Position numbers and translations under genes: made by a program. Of a stretch of DNA of 64,000 bases, positions 46,678 to 55,232 are shown piece after piece. The number at the start of each line of letters is the position of its first letter. Position 1 is the stretch's first letter. Below the pieces are notes generated by a model, which saw only the letters and a list, made by a program, of their open reading frames with translations, was not told the DNA's origin and did not search any database. This DNA is from Polymorphobacter megasporae. Its GTDB lineage: Bacteria > Pseudomonadota > Alphaproteobacteria > Sphingomonadales > Sphingomonadaceae. The DNA lies in NCBI RefSeq assembly GCF_018982885.2, contig NZ_CP081848.1:1674001-1738000 (forward strand), given 5' to 3'.

Positions 46678-47544
46678 ATCGCCTGAATGACTAGGTAGGC
46701 CGCCCGCCGCCGTCAACGCGTCGATGGTGAAAGGCCGCCCATTCCGCAGCGATGGAATTCGGCCACGGGTCGCCGCGACCAGCGACAGGTCGAGGTCGAC
46801 GACCGCCCCGCCGGGCTCGGTCCCCATGTCGAGGAGGACGGTCCCCCACGGGTCGACGACGAGCGAATGGCCATACGTCTCGCGGCCATCGGCATGCATC
46901 CCGCTCTGCGCTGCGGCGACGATGAACGCGCCCGTCTCGATTGCGCGCGCCCGGAGGAGGACGTGCCAGTGCGCCTCGCCGGTGGGTCGCGTGAATGCAG
47001 CGGGAACCGCGATGATGGCTGCTCCGGCGTGGGCCAGCGCGGCGTATAGTGCCGGAAAGCGAACGTCATAACAGACGCTTAGTCCCATTGCGCCCCACGG
47101 GGTCGGGGCAACGACGGCGCGCTCTCCCGGGGCATAAGCATTCGACTCACTGTAGCTATCGCCATTGGCGAGATCGACGTCGAACAGGTGCAGCTTGTCG
47201 TAGCGCGCGACGATCTCGCCTGTAGGGTCGATAAGGAAACCACGATTGACGAGCCGGCCATCGCCTCGGTCGGGACGAAGCGCAAGGCTGCCGAGTTCGA
47301 CCCAAACCCGGTGATCGCAAGCGGCGGCACGGACCGCTGCAAGCACGGTGTCGTCGACTTCGTGCCGGATCAAAGGTGCCGAACGTGCCCGGTCGCGATC
47401 GAGCAACCCGCTCATTTCAGGGGTAAAAACGATCTCCGCACCCTGCTTCGCGAGGTCTGCGATGCCATCGGTCAAGGCACGAGCATTCCCGGCCGGGTCG
47501 ATCCCGGTCCGCGTCTGCAGTACCCCGATCCGGAGCATGGTCAC
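46639..47544 (-). CDS. Carbon-nitrogen hydrolase (nitrilase superfamily)
   Basis: A roughly 301 aa amidase-type enzyme with the Glu-Lys-Cys triad: Glu in IVFTPEMSGLL, Lys in YDKLHLFDVDL, Cys in LSVCYDVRFPALY. The latter pattern matches Nit1/Nit2-like deaminated-glutathione or omega-amidases. GTG 47544 overlaps the glutaredoxin stop (GTGA); an ATG at 47538 is also possible. The frame has no stop before the tRNA-Arg gene and ends at a TAA made from the tRNA anticodon loop, so the last 13 codons lie inside the tRNA. Confidence 0.9.
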   Translation of the reverse strand: MTMLRIGVLQTRTGIDPAGNARALTDGIADLAKQGAEIVFTPEMSGLLDRDRARSAPLIRHEVDDTVLAAVRAAACDHRVWVELGSLALRPDRGDGRLVNRGFLIDPTGEIVARYDKLHLFDVDLANGDSYSESNAYAPGERAVVAPTPWGAMGLSVCYDVRFPALYAALAHAGAAIIAVPAAFTRPTGEAHWHVLLRARAIETGAFIVAAAQSGMHADGRETYGHSLVVDPWGTVLLDMGTEPGGAVVDLDLSLVAATRGRIPSLRNGRPFTIDALTAAGGLPSHSGDAPVAQPDRATVS

Positions 47545-47795
47545 GCCAGCAGCGGATCGAGTTGGCCACGGCTATCGAGCGCGGCGAGGTCGTCGCTGCC
47601 GCCGATAGCTTTGCCGTCGATGAAAATCTGCGGGACCGTCGTTCTACCCTCGGACCGCGCCAGCATCTCGGTACGCTTCGGGCCACCCATCGTGATGTCG
47701 ATCTCGTCGACGGCAACGCCCTTCGACTTCAACAGCTTCATAGCTCGCGAGCAAAAGGGGCACATGAATTTGGTGTAGACTTCGACCTTGGCCAC
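47541..47795 (-). CDS. grxC: Glutaredoxin 3
   Basis: An 84 aa dithiol glutaredoxin, thiol-disulfide reductant using glutathione. Motifs: VEVYTKFMCPFCSRAMKLL with CPFC (usual CPYC), a cis-proline in RTTVPQIFIDGKAIGGSDDLAAL with the GGxDD glutathione-binding site. It precedes the nitrilase gene, with which it overlaps as GTGA; a Nit-type deaminated-glutathione amidase next to a glutaredoxin is a recurrent proteobacterial pair. Confidence 0.95.
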   Translation of the reverse strand: MAKVEVYTKFMCPFCSRAMKLLKSKGVAVDEIDITMGGPKRTEMLARSEGRTTVPQIFIDGKAIGGSDDLAALDSRGQLDPLLA

Positions 47796-47831
47796 GTACG
47801 CTGCTCCTACCGGCGAGGGTGCAATATGCGG

Positions 47832-48575
47832 TCAGGCGACCTCGCGTACAACCCGCGCCCATGTCAGGACGCGGACACTTTTTGCCCCGGCGCGCAACAG
47901 CATCCGGGTACACGCTTCGGCGGTCGCCCCGGTCGTCAGCACATCGTCGACGAGGACGACATCGCGACCGCGAATTCGATCGGGATGGGCGACCCGGAAC
48001 GCCGCCCGAACGTTGGCGGCGCGCTTCCGGCGGCCCATGCCACGGCTCGTCGTCGTCGCACGGACCCGGCTCAGCGCATCGACTGAAACTTGGGTGCCCG
48101 AGCGACGACCCGCAGACTGCGCCAGCAACGCCGCCTGATTGAAACCGCGCTTCCATAACCGCCAGCGGTGGAGCGGGACTGGCACGAGAAGCGCGCCCGT
48201 CCCAAGCCAGTCACCCCCGGCGCGAACCAGTTGCGGAGCCATGACCTTGACGAGGTGCTGGCGGTCGCCGTGCTTGAAACCGAGCAGGATTTTACGCGCC
48301 GGGCCGCCATAGACCATCGCCGCGCGCGCTGCGGTGTAGCGTGGCGGGGCGTCGAGACAGGCACCGCATCGCGCATTCGCGCCGCGATCGACCTCGAATG
48401 GCGTCCCGCAACACGCGCACATCGGCGCGGTGATGAATTCGAGTCCTGTCCAACACGAGGCGCAGAAATTGCCGTCCGATTCGACGATCTCGCGGCACGC
48501 GGGGCAGCGAGGCGGGAGCAGCAGATCAAGCCCGGCAACGGCTAGCCGCCGGACATACCTTGCGAGGTCGGTCAG
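47832..48575 (-). CDS. comF: ComF family phosphoribosyltransferase-like protein, apparent CTG start
   Basis: ComF proteins join an N-terminal zinc ribbon to a PRTase domain and are linked to DNA uptake. The zinc ribbon RCPACREIVESDGNFCASCW followed by MCACCGTPF and RCGAC runs across the first available ATG (48422), and the PRTase loop VVLVDDVLTTGATAEACTRML is downstream. Upstream of 48422 the same frame has no ATG, GTG or TTG; it stays open to CTG 48573-48575, which directly follows the TAG of the 2OG-oxygenase gene. Start at CTG gives 247 aa, the normal family length; ATG 48422 would drop half the zinc ribbon. Confidence 0.85.
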   Translation of the reverse strand: MTDLARYVRRLAVAGLDLLLPPRCPACREIVESDGNFCASCWTGLEFITAPMCACCGTPFEVDRGANARCGACLDAPPRYTAARAAMVYGGPARKILLGFKHGDRQHLVKVMAPQLVRAGGDWLGTGALLVPVPLHRWRLWKRGFNQAALLAQSAGRRSGTQVSVDALSRVRATTTSRGMGRRKRAANVRAAFRVAHPDRIRGRDVVLVDDVLTTGATAEACTRMLLRAGAKSVRVLTWARVVREVA

Positions 48576-49418
48576 CTAGAGTCCGATCGCCTTGCGCGCG
48601 AACTTGCGGACGTCACGGAGCGCCTGGATTGCAGCGGGCGGACGATAACGGCTCTTGGTCAGCTTTTGCAGGCGGACGTCGGGGTCGGGCCGCCAGATCT
48701 CGGCCGAGCAGCTGACCGCCATGTACATGCCCTTGCGGACACCCTTGATTGCGGTCACCGGATTCACGTCATGAAGCGCGCGATTCGACTGAAGCGACGC
48801 GACCATGAAGTTGCCACGCGCCGGATAGATCTTGTCGATCACCGGGGTGTAATCCTCGACGCGGTAGAGGCGATGCTCGCCGCCGACCATATCGGGGTTG
48901 TCGTCGATGTAGACGAGGATCGACACCAGCCGCGTGAGATTGTCGACGTGGACGCCGCCGCCGCCGTTGACGAGGCCGTAGTTCAGTTTGCCGATGCCGA
49001 TATCGAGCCGCGGAAACAGGAACGCTTCCTCTTTGGTGACATTCGAATAGCCGATTAGCTCTTCGCGCTTTTCGTAAGGCTCGGGGCGGATCGGCAGCGT
49101 CCGGGGGTCCATCAGCAGGTCGCCACTAACGACGTATTTTTCGATTTCCGAATCGAACAGTTCGAGGAAGGTCGTCACGAAACCGGTCGAATAGACCCAC
49201 TCGTGCAGCCGCGCGTACGACGGATCCTCCTCCGTCAGGCGGATATACTCGGGGTCGGGATGGGTAAGGTCGCCATGCATCCGGATCTGCGGACCGAAGC
49301 GGTCCTCGGCAGGAAAGCCAGCGTTCAATGCATCATAGTCAACGAGCGTATCGGCGGTCGCGACATGCGGGTACGGCGCGGTAATCACCTCGTCGTGGGC
49401 TACGGATCGGATCGCCAT
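48576..49418 (-). CDS. 2-oxoglutarate/Fe(II)-dependent oxygenase family protein
   Basis: A 280 aa protein with the double-stranded beta-helix metal triad: HVD in GGGGVHVDNLTRLVSILVYI, the distal His in NRALHDVNPV and the 2OG-binding Arg in KGVRKGMYMAVSCS. It resembles prolyl-hydroxylase-like (Ofd/PiuC-type) oxygenases; the substrate is unknown. ATG 49418 is preferred because residues upstream (from 49526) lack family features and it is preceded by GAAAGG. It is separated from comF by a single in-frame TAG. Confidence 0.8.
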   Translation of the reverse strand: MAIRSVAHDEVITAPYPHVATADTLVDYDALNAGFPAEDRFGPQIRMHGDLTHPDPEYIRLTEEDPSYARLHEWVYSTGFVTTFLELFDSEIEKYVVSGDLLMDPRTLPIRPEPYEKREELIGYSNVTKEEAFLFPRLDIGIGKLNYGLVNGGGGVHVDNLTRLVSILVYIDDNPDMVGGEHRLYRVEDYTPVIDKIYPARGNFMVASLQSNRALHDVNPVTAIKGVRKGMYMAVSCSAEIWRPDPDVRLQKLTKSRYRPPAAIQALRDVRKFARKAIGL

Positions 49419-49534
49419 GAAGGGCCTTTCGCTCGGTCTGCTCGACGATAATACGTCACTGCTTAAGCAAGTGCAAAGCAACAGCGCCATGCCCTGTGGC
49501 TTGGCAGCATCCTGCGCGCGGGGCATGGATCATC

Positions 49535-50305
49535 ATGGACCGATCTCAGACGCTTGCTCCCGCTGCTGCCGAGCCATTCGACCGGGCTGCCCGGCGGCAG
49601 CAACGCGGGCGGGCTGATGGAACGGCCGACTTCCTTCGCGCAGCGATCGCCGCCGAATTGGTCGACAGGGTGCAGGCGCTCGACCGGAAGTTCGCTCAAG
49701 TCCTTGATATCGGGCGCACTGGCATCACCGGCAGCGACCTTACCGTAGCGCTCGAGCCATCGCCGCAGATGGCGATCGAGCCGATATCGGTCGCCGGTGA
49801 CGAGGATCGCCTGCCATTTGCCGAATCGAGCTTCGACCTTATCGCGTCGGCGGCGGCGCTTCACGGAGTCAACGACCTGCCGGGCGCGCTGATCCAGGCG
49901 CGCCGTGCGCTCCGCCCCGATGGGCTTTTCGTCGCCGGATTTTTCGGCGGCACCAGTTTGAGCGAGCTGCGCGCCGACCTTCTCGCCGCCGAGGTCGAGC
50001 TGACCGGCCGCGTGGCCGGGCGAATCCTGCCGATGGTCGACACCGACATGGCCGCAGGCCTCCTCCAACGCGCCGGGTTCGCCGATCCGGTCGCAGAGGT
50101 CGATACGATCATGGTGCGCTACGACGATATATTCGCGGTGCTGCGGGATCTGCGGGCAATGGGTGAGGGAAATATCCTGCACGGTCGAGCTCCGCTCCGA
50201 CGCGATGTCCTCGCCGATGCGGCGCGGCGGTTTGCCGCGCGCGCTGAAGCTGGGCGCATCGCGGTGACGGTACAGGTCATCTACCTCACCGGGTGGCGAC
50301 GCTAG
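49535..50305 (+). CDS. Class I SAM-dependent methyltransferase
   Basis: A 257 aa protein, related to the BioC/NDUFAF5-type methyltransferases. VLDIGRTG is the motif I position but reads IGRTG rather than GxGxG, and VALEPSPQMA, LPFAESSFDLIASAAALHGVNDLPGAL and ARRALRPDGLFVAGFFGG follow as motifs II-IV. The altered motif I makes catalytic activity less certain. In alphaproteobacteria this gene often sits near comF/grxC, as it does here. It converges on mutT with a 4-base overlap. Confidence 0.8.
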   Translation: MDRSQTLAPAAAEPFDRAARRQQRGRADGTADFLRAAIAAELVDRVQALDRKFAQVLDIGRTGITGSDLTVALEPSPQMAIEPISVAGDEDRLPFAESSFDLIASAAALHGVNDLPGALIQARRALRPDGLFVAGFFGGTSLSELRADLLAAEVELTGRVAGRILPMVDTDMAAGLLQRAGFADPVAEVDTIMVRYDDIFAVLRDLRAMGEGNILHGRAPLRRDVLADAARRFAARAEAGRIAVTVQVIYLTGWRR

Positions 50306-50739
50306 ATCAGTGCCGCGAGCAGTCCCAGGAGCGGCCGGTCGGCGGGGGGCATGTCGAGCGCGAACAGGTCATTAGGCCGTAGCCACTGCAGCCGCTGGCC
50401 GTCGCGTCCGCGCGCGGTGCCAGACCATTTCCGGCAAACGAATAGCAGTAGGACGAGGTGGAAGTCGGCATACGCGTGGCTGGCAAACCCGGCTGGGGCG
50501 AGACAGCTCGCGGCGGTATCGATTCCCAATTCCTCGGCGAGTTCACGCACGAGCGCGGTTTCGGGGGTTTCGCCGGGTTCGATCTTGCCGCCGGGGAATT
50601 CCCATTGTCCGGCGAGATGCTTTCCCGCCGGGCGTTCCGCGACGAGGACCCGGCCGTCGGGGTCGACCAGTGCAGCGGCGACGACGGTCAGGATGGGCAG
50701 GCCGAGCGTGACCGGCGGGCCGGGGCAGTCGAGCTCCAC
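50302..50739 (-). CDS. mutT: MutT-type Nudix hydrolase
   Basis: A 145 aa Nudix protein likely to hydrolyse 8-oxo-dGTP. The Nudix box is complete (GKIEPGETPETALVRELAEELGI), preceded by VLVAERPAGKHLAGQWEFPGG and followed by HLVLLLFVCRKWSGTARGRDGQRLQWLRP, typical of MutT proper. It follows accA on the same strand with one base between the genes. Confidence 0.92.
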   Translation of the reverse strand: MELDCPGPPVTLGLPILTVVAAALVDPDGRVLVAERPAGKHLAGQWEFPGGKIEPGETPETALVRELAEELGIDTAASCLAPAGFASHAYADFHLVLLLFVCRKWSGTARGRDGQRLQWLRPNDLFALDMPPADRPLLGLLAALI

Positions 50740-50740
50740 T

Positions 50741-51721
50741 CTAGCCCACGCGGCCCATCGCGAGGAACTTTGCCCGCCGGCCGCTCCGCAGCGCGGCCGG
50801 AGATTGGGTTTCGAGCGCGGTCAGTTCGGCAGAGATTGCGGTGCCGAGGCGCTGGATCGCGGTCGCCGGGTCGCGGTGTGCGCCGCCGCGTGGCTCGTAG
50901 ATGATACGGTCGATGACGCCCAACTTCTTGAGGTCGCTCGCGGTGACCTTCATCGCTTCGGCGGCTTCGGCGGCACGGCTCGGGCCAGCGGGAGCGGGGG
51001 CACCGTCGGCGGCGCGATTATCGCCGCGCCAAAGGATCGAGGCGCAACCCTCGGGCGAGATCACCGCGTAGACCGCGTGCTCGAACATGACGATGCGATT
51101 TGCCGTCGCGAGCGCGACTGCGCCGCCCGACCCGCCTTCGCCGACGATCGCCGCGACCATCGGCACGTCGAGGTCGAGACACGCCGCGGTCGCGCGCGCG
51201 ATCGCCTCAGCCTGGCCGCGTTCCTCGGCGTCGATGCCGGGAAACGCACCGGGCGTATCGACGAGGGTGACGACGGGCAGGCCGAAGCGCGCCGCCATCT
51301 CCATCAGGCGCACGGCTTTGCGATAGCCTTCTGGGCGTCCCATGCCGAAGTTGTGCTTGACCCGGCTGGCGGTGTCCGAGCCCTTTTCATGGCCGATGAC
51401 CATGACCGAGCGTCCCTTGAGCCGCCCGATGCCGCCGACGATCGCCGCGTCTTCGGCGAATTTGCGGTCGCCGCTGAGCGGGGTGAAGTCCTCGATCAGG
51501 GCGGCGACGTAATCCTTGAAGTGGGGGCGTTCGGCGTGGCGGGCGACGATCGTCTTCTGCCACGGCGTCAGGCGCGAATAGATATCGGCAAGCTGGCGTT
51601 CGGCGCGCTCGGCGAGCCGATTGGCTTCGGCGCGTGCCTCGGGCGAACCCTCGGCACGCAATTCGGCGACGCGCGCTTCGAGCTCGGCAACCGGCTTTTC
51701 AAATTCGAGGAATGCGACCAT
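50741..51721 (-). CDS. accA: Acetyl-CoA carboxylase carboxyltransferase subunit alpha
   Basis: Cytoplasmic subunit that, with AccD, transfers the carboxyl group from biotin to acetyl-CoA for fatty acid synthesis. The 326 aa protein has [18 protein letters not shown] at the N-terminus, [57 protein letters not shown] and [17 protein letters not shown], all typical of AccA. The start at ATG 51721 gives the normal length. Confidence 0.97.
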   Translation of the reverse strand: MVAFLEFEKPVAELEARVAELRAEGSPEARAEANRLAERAERQLADIYSRLTPWQKTIVARHAERPHFKDYVAALIEDFTPLSGDRKFAEDAAIVGGIGRLKGRSVMVIGHEKGSDTASRVKHNFGMGRPEGYRKAVRLMEMAARFGLPVVTLVDTPGAFPGIDAEERGQAEAIARATAACLDLDVPMVAAIVGEGGSGGAVALATANRIVMFEHAVYAVISPEGCASILWRGDNRAADGAPAPAGPSRAAEAAEAMKVTASDLKKLGVIDRIIYEPRGGAHRDPATAIQRLGTAISAELTALETQSPAALRSGRRAKFLAMGRVG

Positions 51722-51913
51722 CGCTGGCGGTTAACGGGAATGGCCGCCGTGTGCAACGCGGGTCGCTGTGCCGTGACCGATCATCGTTGGTTCAATTCGC
51801 TGCAAAGTCGAAATCTGCGGAGCCCGATTTTGCGGCACATCGTGCGCGAAGGTCAAATACCTTGAAGATCGAACGTCCAAGATCTTCGAATGCAGCGCGA
51901 CTGCTCGGCGTCG

Positions 51914-52684
51914 CTATTCGGCTGAAGCAGCGCCGTCGAGGTATCCGTCGCCATCGGCGAGCCGCGACGAGCTTTTGATCGGGACGCCCAGGACACGGAG
52001 ATAGACGCGTTCGGCGGTGCCATACGCATCCCCCGCGATCTCGGCGAGGATCGTGCGGTTGATCACCGTCAGCGCAGCGCGACGGCCGATCAGCGCGCCC
52101 TTCGCCTCAAGGGCTTGGATGGCCACGGTAACGCCAGCGCGGCGAACGCCAAGCATCAGCGCAAGCGCTTCGTGCGTCATCGTAACGTCGTTTGCCTCGA
52201 GCCGGTCGAGCGACATCAACAACCAGCGCGCCAGCCGAGCCTCGATCGTCTGGGTCGCGTACGCCAGCGCCGAACTCGCGATCTGAAGCATGAAATTCTG
52301 CGCGTAGCCCAACAGATGGGACAATAATGAGGGTCGTGACGTCAGGATCGTGCGCAGCGTCGACGCCGGTATGCGCAGCGCCCTGCCAGGCATCTGGCAG
52401 AAGATGTGCATCATCTCGAAGTCGACGCCGTGAAGCGTCGCGACCGAGCACATGCCCTCGCGACCGACGATACCGACCTCGGCCTGGGTGCCGCTTTCGG
52501 TGGCGGCGACGACCGACAGGATGCCGCCGAGCGGAAACCAGCTAAATTTGACGCGGCTTTCGGGTAACGTCAGTTCGTCGCCCTTGGCGAGATCGATCAG
52601 CGTCAACGACGGCAGTAGTGCCGCGAAGTCATCATCAGCCATCGTTCGCAGCAGATTGTTCTGGAGACGGTGAACATTGGTCAT
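51914..52684 (-). CDS. Crp/Fnr family transcriptional regulator
   Basis: A 256 aa regulator: an N-terminal cyclic-nucleotide-type beta barrel (about 10-130) including WFPLGGILSVVAATESGTQAEVGIVGREGMCS, a dimer helix, and a C-terminal winged helix with VTMTHEALALMLGVRRAGVTVAIQALEAKGAL, the recognition helix region. The barrel lacks the cAMP-binding RxE signature and there is no Fnr-type cysteine cluster at the N-terminus, so its signal is unknown. It appears monocistronic. Confidence 0.85.
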   Translation of the reverse strand: MTNVHRLQNNLLRTMADDDFAALLPSLTLIDLAKGDELTLPESRVKFSWFPLGGILSVVAATESGTQAEVGIVGREGMCSVATLHGVDFEMMHIFCQMPGRALRIPASTLRTILTSRPSLLSHLLGYAQNFMLQIASSALAYATQTIEARLARWLLMSLDRLEANDVTMTHEALALMLGVRRAGVTVAIQALEAKGALIGRRAALTVINRTILAEIAGDAYGTAERVYLRVLGVPIKSSSRLADGDGYLDGAASAE

Positions 52685-53195
52685 CGAGATGTCGAACCCT
52701 GACCGGGTCGACGGATACCCGCCGCAAATGCCCCGTGCAATCTAACGCTCATCAACGGCCGCTTGCCGCTCGATGAACCCTAGCACTGCCGACTTTCCGT
52801 CGTCGGTGCGGAACCGGACCAAATCGGGGAAGACGATTAACCAAAAACAATTGCACAAGTGTACCTACAGCTCGTCGAAACGCGCGAGACCCGCAGGTGC
52901 AAAGCAAATCGATGAAGATTACGGTCGGCCTGACGCGACGATAACTGCCAAAGCCGCTGATCAAACTCGGTGAACCGCTATTGGTAAACCGCGTTTCAAG
53001 TTGGTCGCCGACCGCGCCGACGCTTTCGCGTGAAGCCATACTTGCGCAGCCGCGGCGTGACCCGTGCCGGCTGTCATTTGAGCACCACCCGGCGTCGATC
53101 CATTTGAGACGACCATCGCGGCACTTAACTTCGTCGAACGTCATCGCTCTCTCAATACGCGCGTCGCCATCTTACAAGACAAACGCCGGAGTAGG
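52685..53195. other. Non-coding interval between Crp/Fnr and trmB genes
   Basis: About 510 bases with no reading frame that looks like a protein: frames on either strand have random-looking composition. The right part (52830-53000) is less GC-rich than its surroundings. It must hold the promoter of the Crp/Fnr-like gene (near 52685-52780). I see no hairpin or repeat worth naming. Confidence 0.5.
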
Positions 53196-53921
53196 CTAGT
53201 CCAGAGACCCGGTCGTTTCTCGACGCTCACTCCGTCTGTAGCGAAAGTACCACACCTCATGGCCAAGTCGCCGGGCCTTTGCCTCGTAACGGGTTTGCGG
53301 CCAGTTACCGGGGCGGACCTGCCAGTCCGCCGCAGCTTCGGCCAGCCACTCGAAATCGTCGCGCTGCGCCATCTGCATTAGCGACCAGCGACAATATATC
53401 GCGTGGTCGGTACCGATCCGAAGCTCACCGCCCTTCGCGAGCTTCGCCGCGATCAGGTCGAGCGGTCCCGGGTTGACGAACCTCCGTTTGGCATGACGCG
53501 CCTTCGGCCAGGGATCGGGGTGAAGCAGGAAGACCCGCGACAGGCTCGCGTCGGGCAGCCGCTCGAGGACATCGAGCGCGTCGCCCATGTGAAGGCGAAC
53601 GTTGGTCAGGTCGTGCTCACGGATATGCCCGAGCGCGCCGACAACCCCATTGAGGAACGGCTCGCAGCCGATCAGGCCGACGGCCGGATTGGCCACCGCC
53701 TGTGCGGCAAGGTGTTCGCCCGAACCGAAGCCGATTTCGAACCACAACGGGCGCTGCGCATCGGGCGCGTCGCCGAACAAGACGGTCGCGTCGAGCGCCC
53801 CGGTCTCGGGAACGCTCAGCGCCGGAAGCGTCGTCTCGACGAGGTCGGCCTGGCCGAGACGAAGCTTATGCCCCTGTCGCCGCCCGTACAGGCGGCGCAG
53901 CGTTGCCGGATCCGCGCTCAG
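53196..53921 (-). CDS. trmB: tRNA (guanine-N7)-methyltransferase TrmB, apparent CTG start
   Basis: Methylates G46 of tRNAs. Motifs: [17 protein letters not shown] (SAM site), [29 protein letters not shown] (TrmB signature). Family members begin with a segment like [18 protein letters not shown], found here at residues 3-20. The only codon able to start it is CTG 53919-53921, which overlaps the metK TGA as CTGA, with AAGG at 53929-53932 seven bases before. The first ATG/GTG/TTG-type start in frame (TTG before FGDAPDA) would remove about 40 conserved residues. From CTG the protein is 241 aa, as expected. Confidence 0.9.
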   Translation of the reverse strand: MSADPATLRRLYGRRQGHKLRLGQADLVETTLPALSVPETGALDATVLFGDAPDAQRPLWFEIGFGSGEHLAAQAVANPAVGLIGCEPFLNGVVGALGHIREHDLTNVRLHMGDALDVLERLPDASLSRVFLLHPDPWPKARHAKRRFVNPGPLDLIAAKLAKGGELRIGTDHAIYCRWSLMQMAQRDDFEWLAEAAADWQVRPGNWPQTRYEAKARRLGHEVWYFRYRRSERRETTGSLD

Positions 53922-55156
53922 ACCGCGGCCTTGAGCTTGTCGACCAGGTCGAGCTTTTCCCAGCTGAAGCCGCCATCGCTGTCGGGGGTGCGGCCGAAGT
54001 GGCCGTACGACGCGCTGCGCTGGTAGATCGGCTTGTTGAGCCCGAGATGCTCGCGGATGCCGCGCGGGGTCAGGCGGACGAGGGTCGGCAGGACCGCCTC
54101 GATCGTCGCCTCGGGGACCGTGCCGGTGCCGTGGGTGTCGACATACAGCGACAGCGGCTCGGACACGCCGATCGCATAGCTGAGCTGGATCGTGACGCGG
54201 CGGGCGAGGCCGGCGGCGACGATGTTCTTTGCCATGTAGCGGGTGATGTACGCCGCCGAGCGATCGACCTTCGTCGGATCCTTGCCGCTGAACGCGCCAC
54301 CGCCGTGGGGCGAAGCGCCGCCGTAGGTGTCGACGATGATCTTGCGCCCGGTCACGCCGGCGTCGCCGTCGGGTCCGCCGATTTCGAAGCGCCCGGTCGG
54401 ATTGACGTAGATCGCGGTCTCGTCGGTGATGAAGCCGTCGGGGAGGATGTCGTGGAAGACGCCGACGACATAGTCGCGGAGCGTCGCGTACTTCCCGGCG
54501 TCGCCGCCGGTCTCGCCGTCGCTCTCCCACGGCAGGCAGTAATCGACCGCGTGCTGGGTCGAGACGACGAGCGCGGTCGCGCGGACCGGGACCTCGTTTT
54601 CGTACGCGAGGGTAACCTGGCTCTTCGCGTCGGGCTCGAGGAACGGGGCTTTGCCCGAATGACGGTCGGCGGCCATCCGCTCGAGGATCTTGTGCGAATA
54701 ATACAGTGTCGCCGGCATCAGGTCGGGGGTCTCGTCGGTCGCATAGCCGAACATGATGCCCTGGTCGCCGGCACCCTCGTCCTTGTTGCCGCTCGCATCG
54801 ACGCCCTGCGCGATGTGCGCCGACTGGGGGTGGAGGTGGTTTTCGAAGACGAGGTTCTGCCAGTGGAAGCCCGACTGTTCATAGCCGATGCGCTTGACGG
54901 TCGCGCGAACCGCGGCCTGGATTTCCTCCTGCGCGCCGTCGGCCCAGTTGCCATGGGTGTCGATCATGCCGAGACCGCGAACTTCGCCCGCGAGCACGAC
55001 GCGGTTGGTGGTGGTCAGCGTCTCGCAGGCGACGCGGGCATATGGGTCCTTCGACAGGAACAGGTCGACGACGGCGTCGCTGATCTGGTCGGCAACCTTG
55101 TCAGGGTGACCTTCGGATACGGATTCGCTGGTAAAGATAAACGAGCTGCGCGCCAT
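53918..55156 (-). CDS. metK: S-adenosylmethionine synthetase
   Basis: Makes SAM from methionine and ATP. The 412 aa protein shows [24 protein letters not shown] at the N-terminus, the ATP-binding loop [15 protein letters not shown], and [19 protein letters not shown] near the C-terminus, all diagnostic. It lies between lnt and trmB on the same strand; the product SAM is the cofactor of TrmB, and the two genes are translationally coupled. The 76-base leader (55157-55232) does not match a SAM riboswitch that I can recognise. Confidence 0.98.
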   Translation of the reverse strand: MARSSFIFTSESVSEGHPDKVADQISDAVVDLFLSKDPYARVACETLTTTNRVVLAGEVRGLGMIDTHGNWADGAQEEIQAAVRATVKRIGYEQSGFHWQNLVFENHLHPQSAHIAQGVDASGNKDEGAGDQGIMFGYATDETPDLMPATLYYSHKILERMAADRHSGKAPFLEPDAKSQVTLAYENEVPVRATALVVSTQHAVDYCLPWESDGETGGDAGKYATLRDYVVGVFHDILPDGFITDETAIYVNPTGRFEIGGPDGDAGVTGRKIIVDTYGGASPHGGGAFSGKDPTKVDRSAAYITRYMAKNIVAAGLARRVTIQLSYAIGVSEPLSLYVDTHGTGTVPEATIEAVLPTLVRLTPRGIREHLGLNKPIYQRSASYGHFGRTPDSDGGFSWEKLDLVDKLKAAV

Positions 55157-55232
55157 CGGGGAGCCTTTGTGTATTCAGTCCGGGCGACCGATAATCAGCG
55201 TGACGCCCCCGCGCAAGCGTATAAAGCTATCC

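Noticed and set aside
51862-51891. Hairpin GAAGATC/GATCTTC between accA and the Crp/Fnr gene as a terminator
   Set aside because: Only 7 bp, no T-tract on either strand; too weak to annotate.
52752-53144. 130-codon minus-strand frame in the gap before trmB
   Set aside because: No ribosome site, random-looking composition and no recognisable motif; treated as non-coding.
55157-55232. SAM riboswitch in the metK leader
   Set aside because: The 76-base leader shows no convincing match to the SAM-II, SAM-V or SAM/SAH motifs I know, and no clear pseudoknot with the ribosome site.
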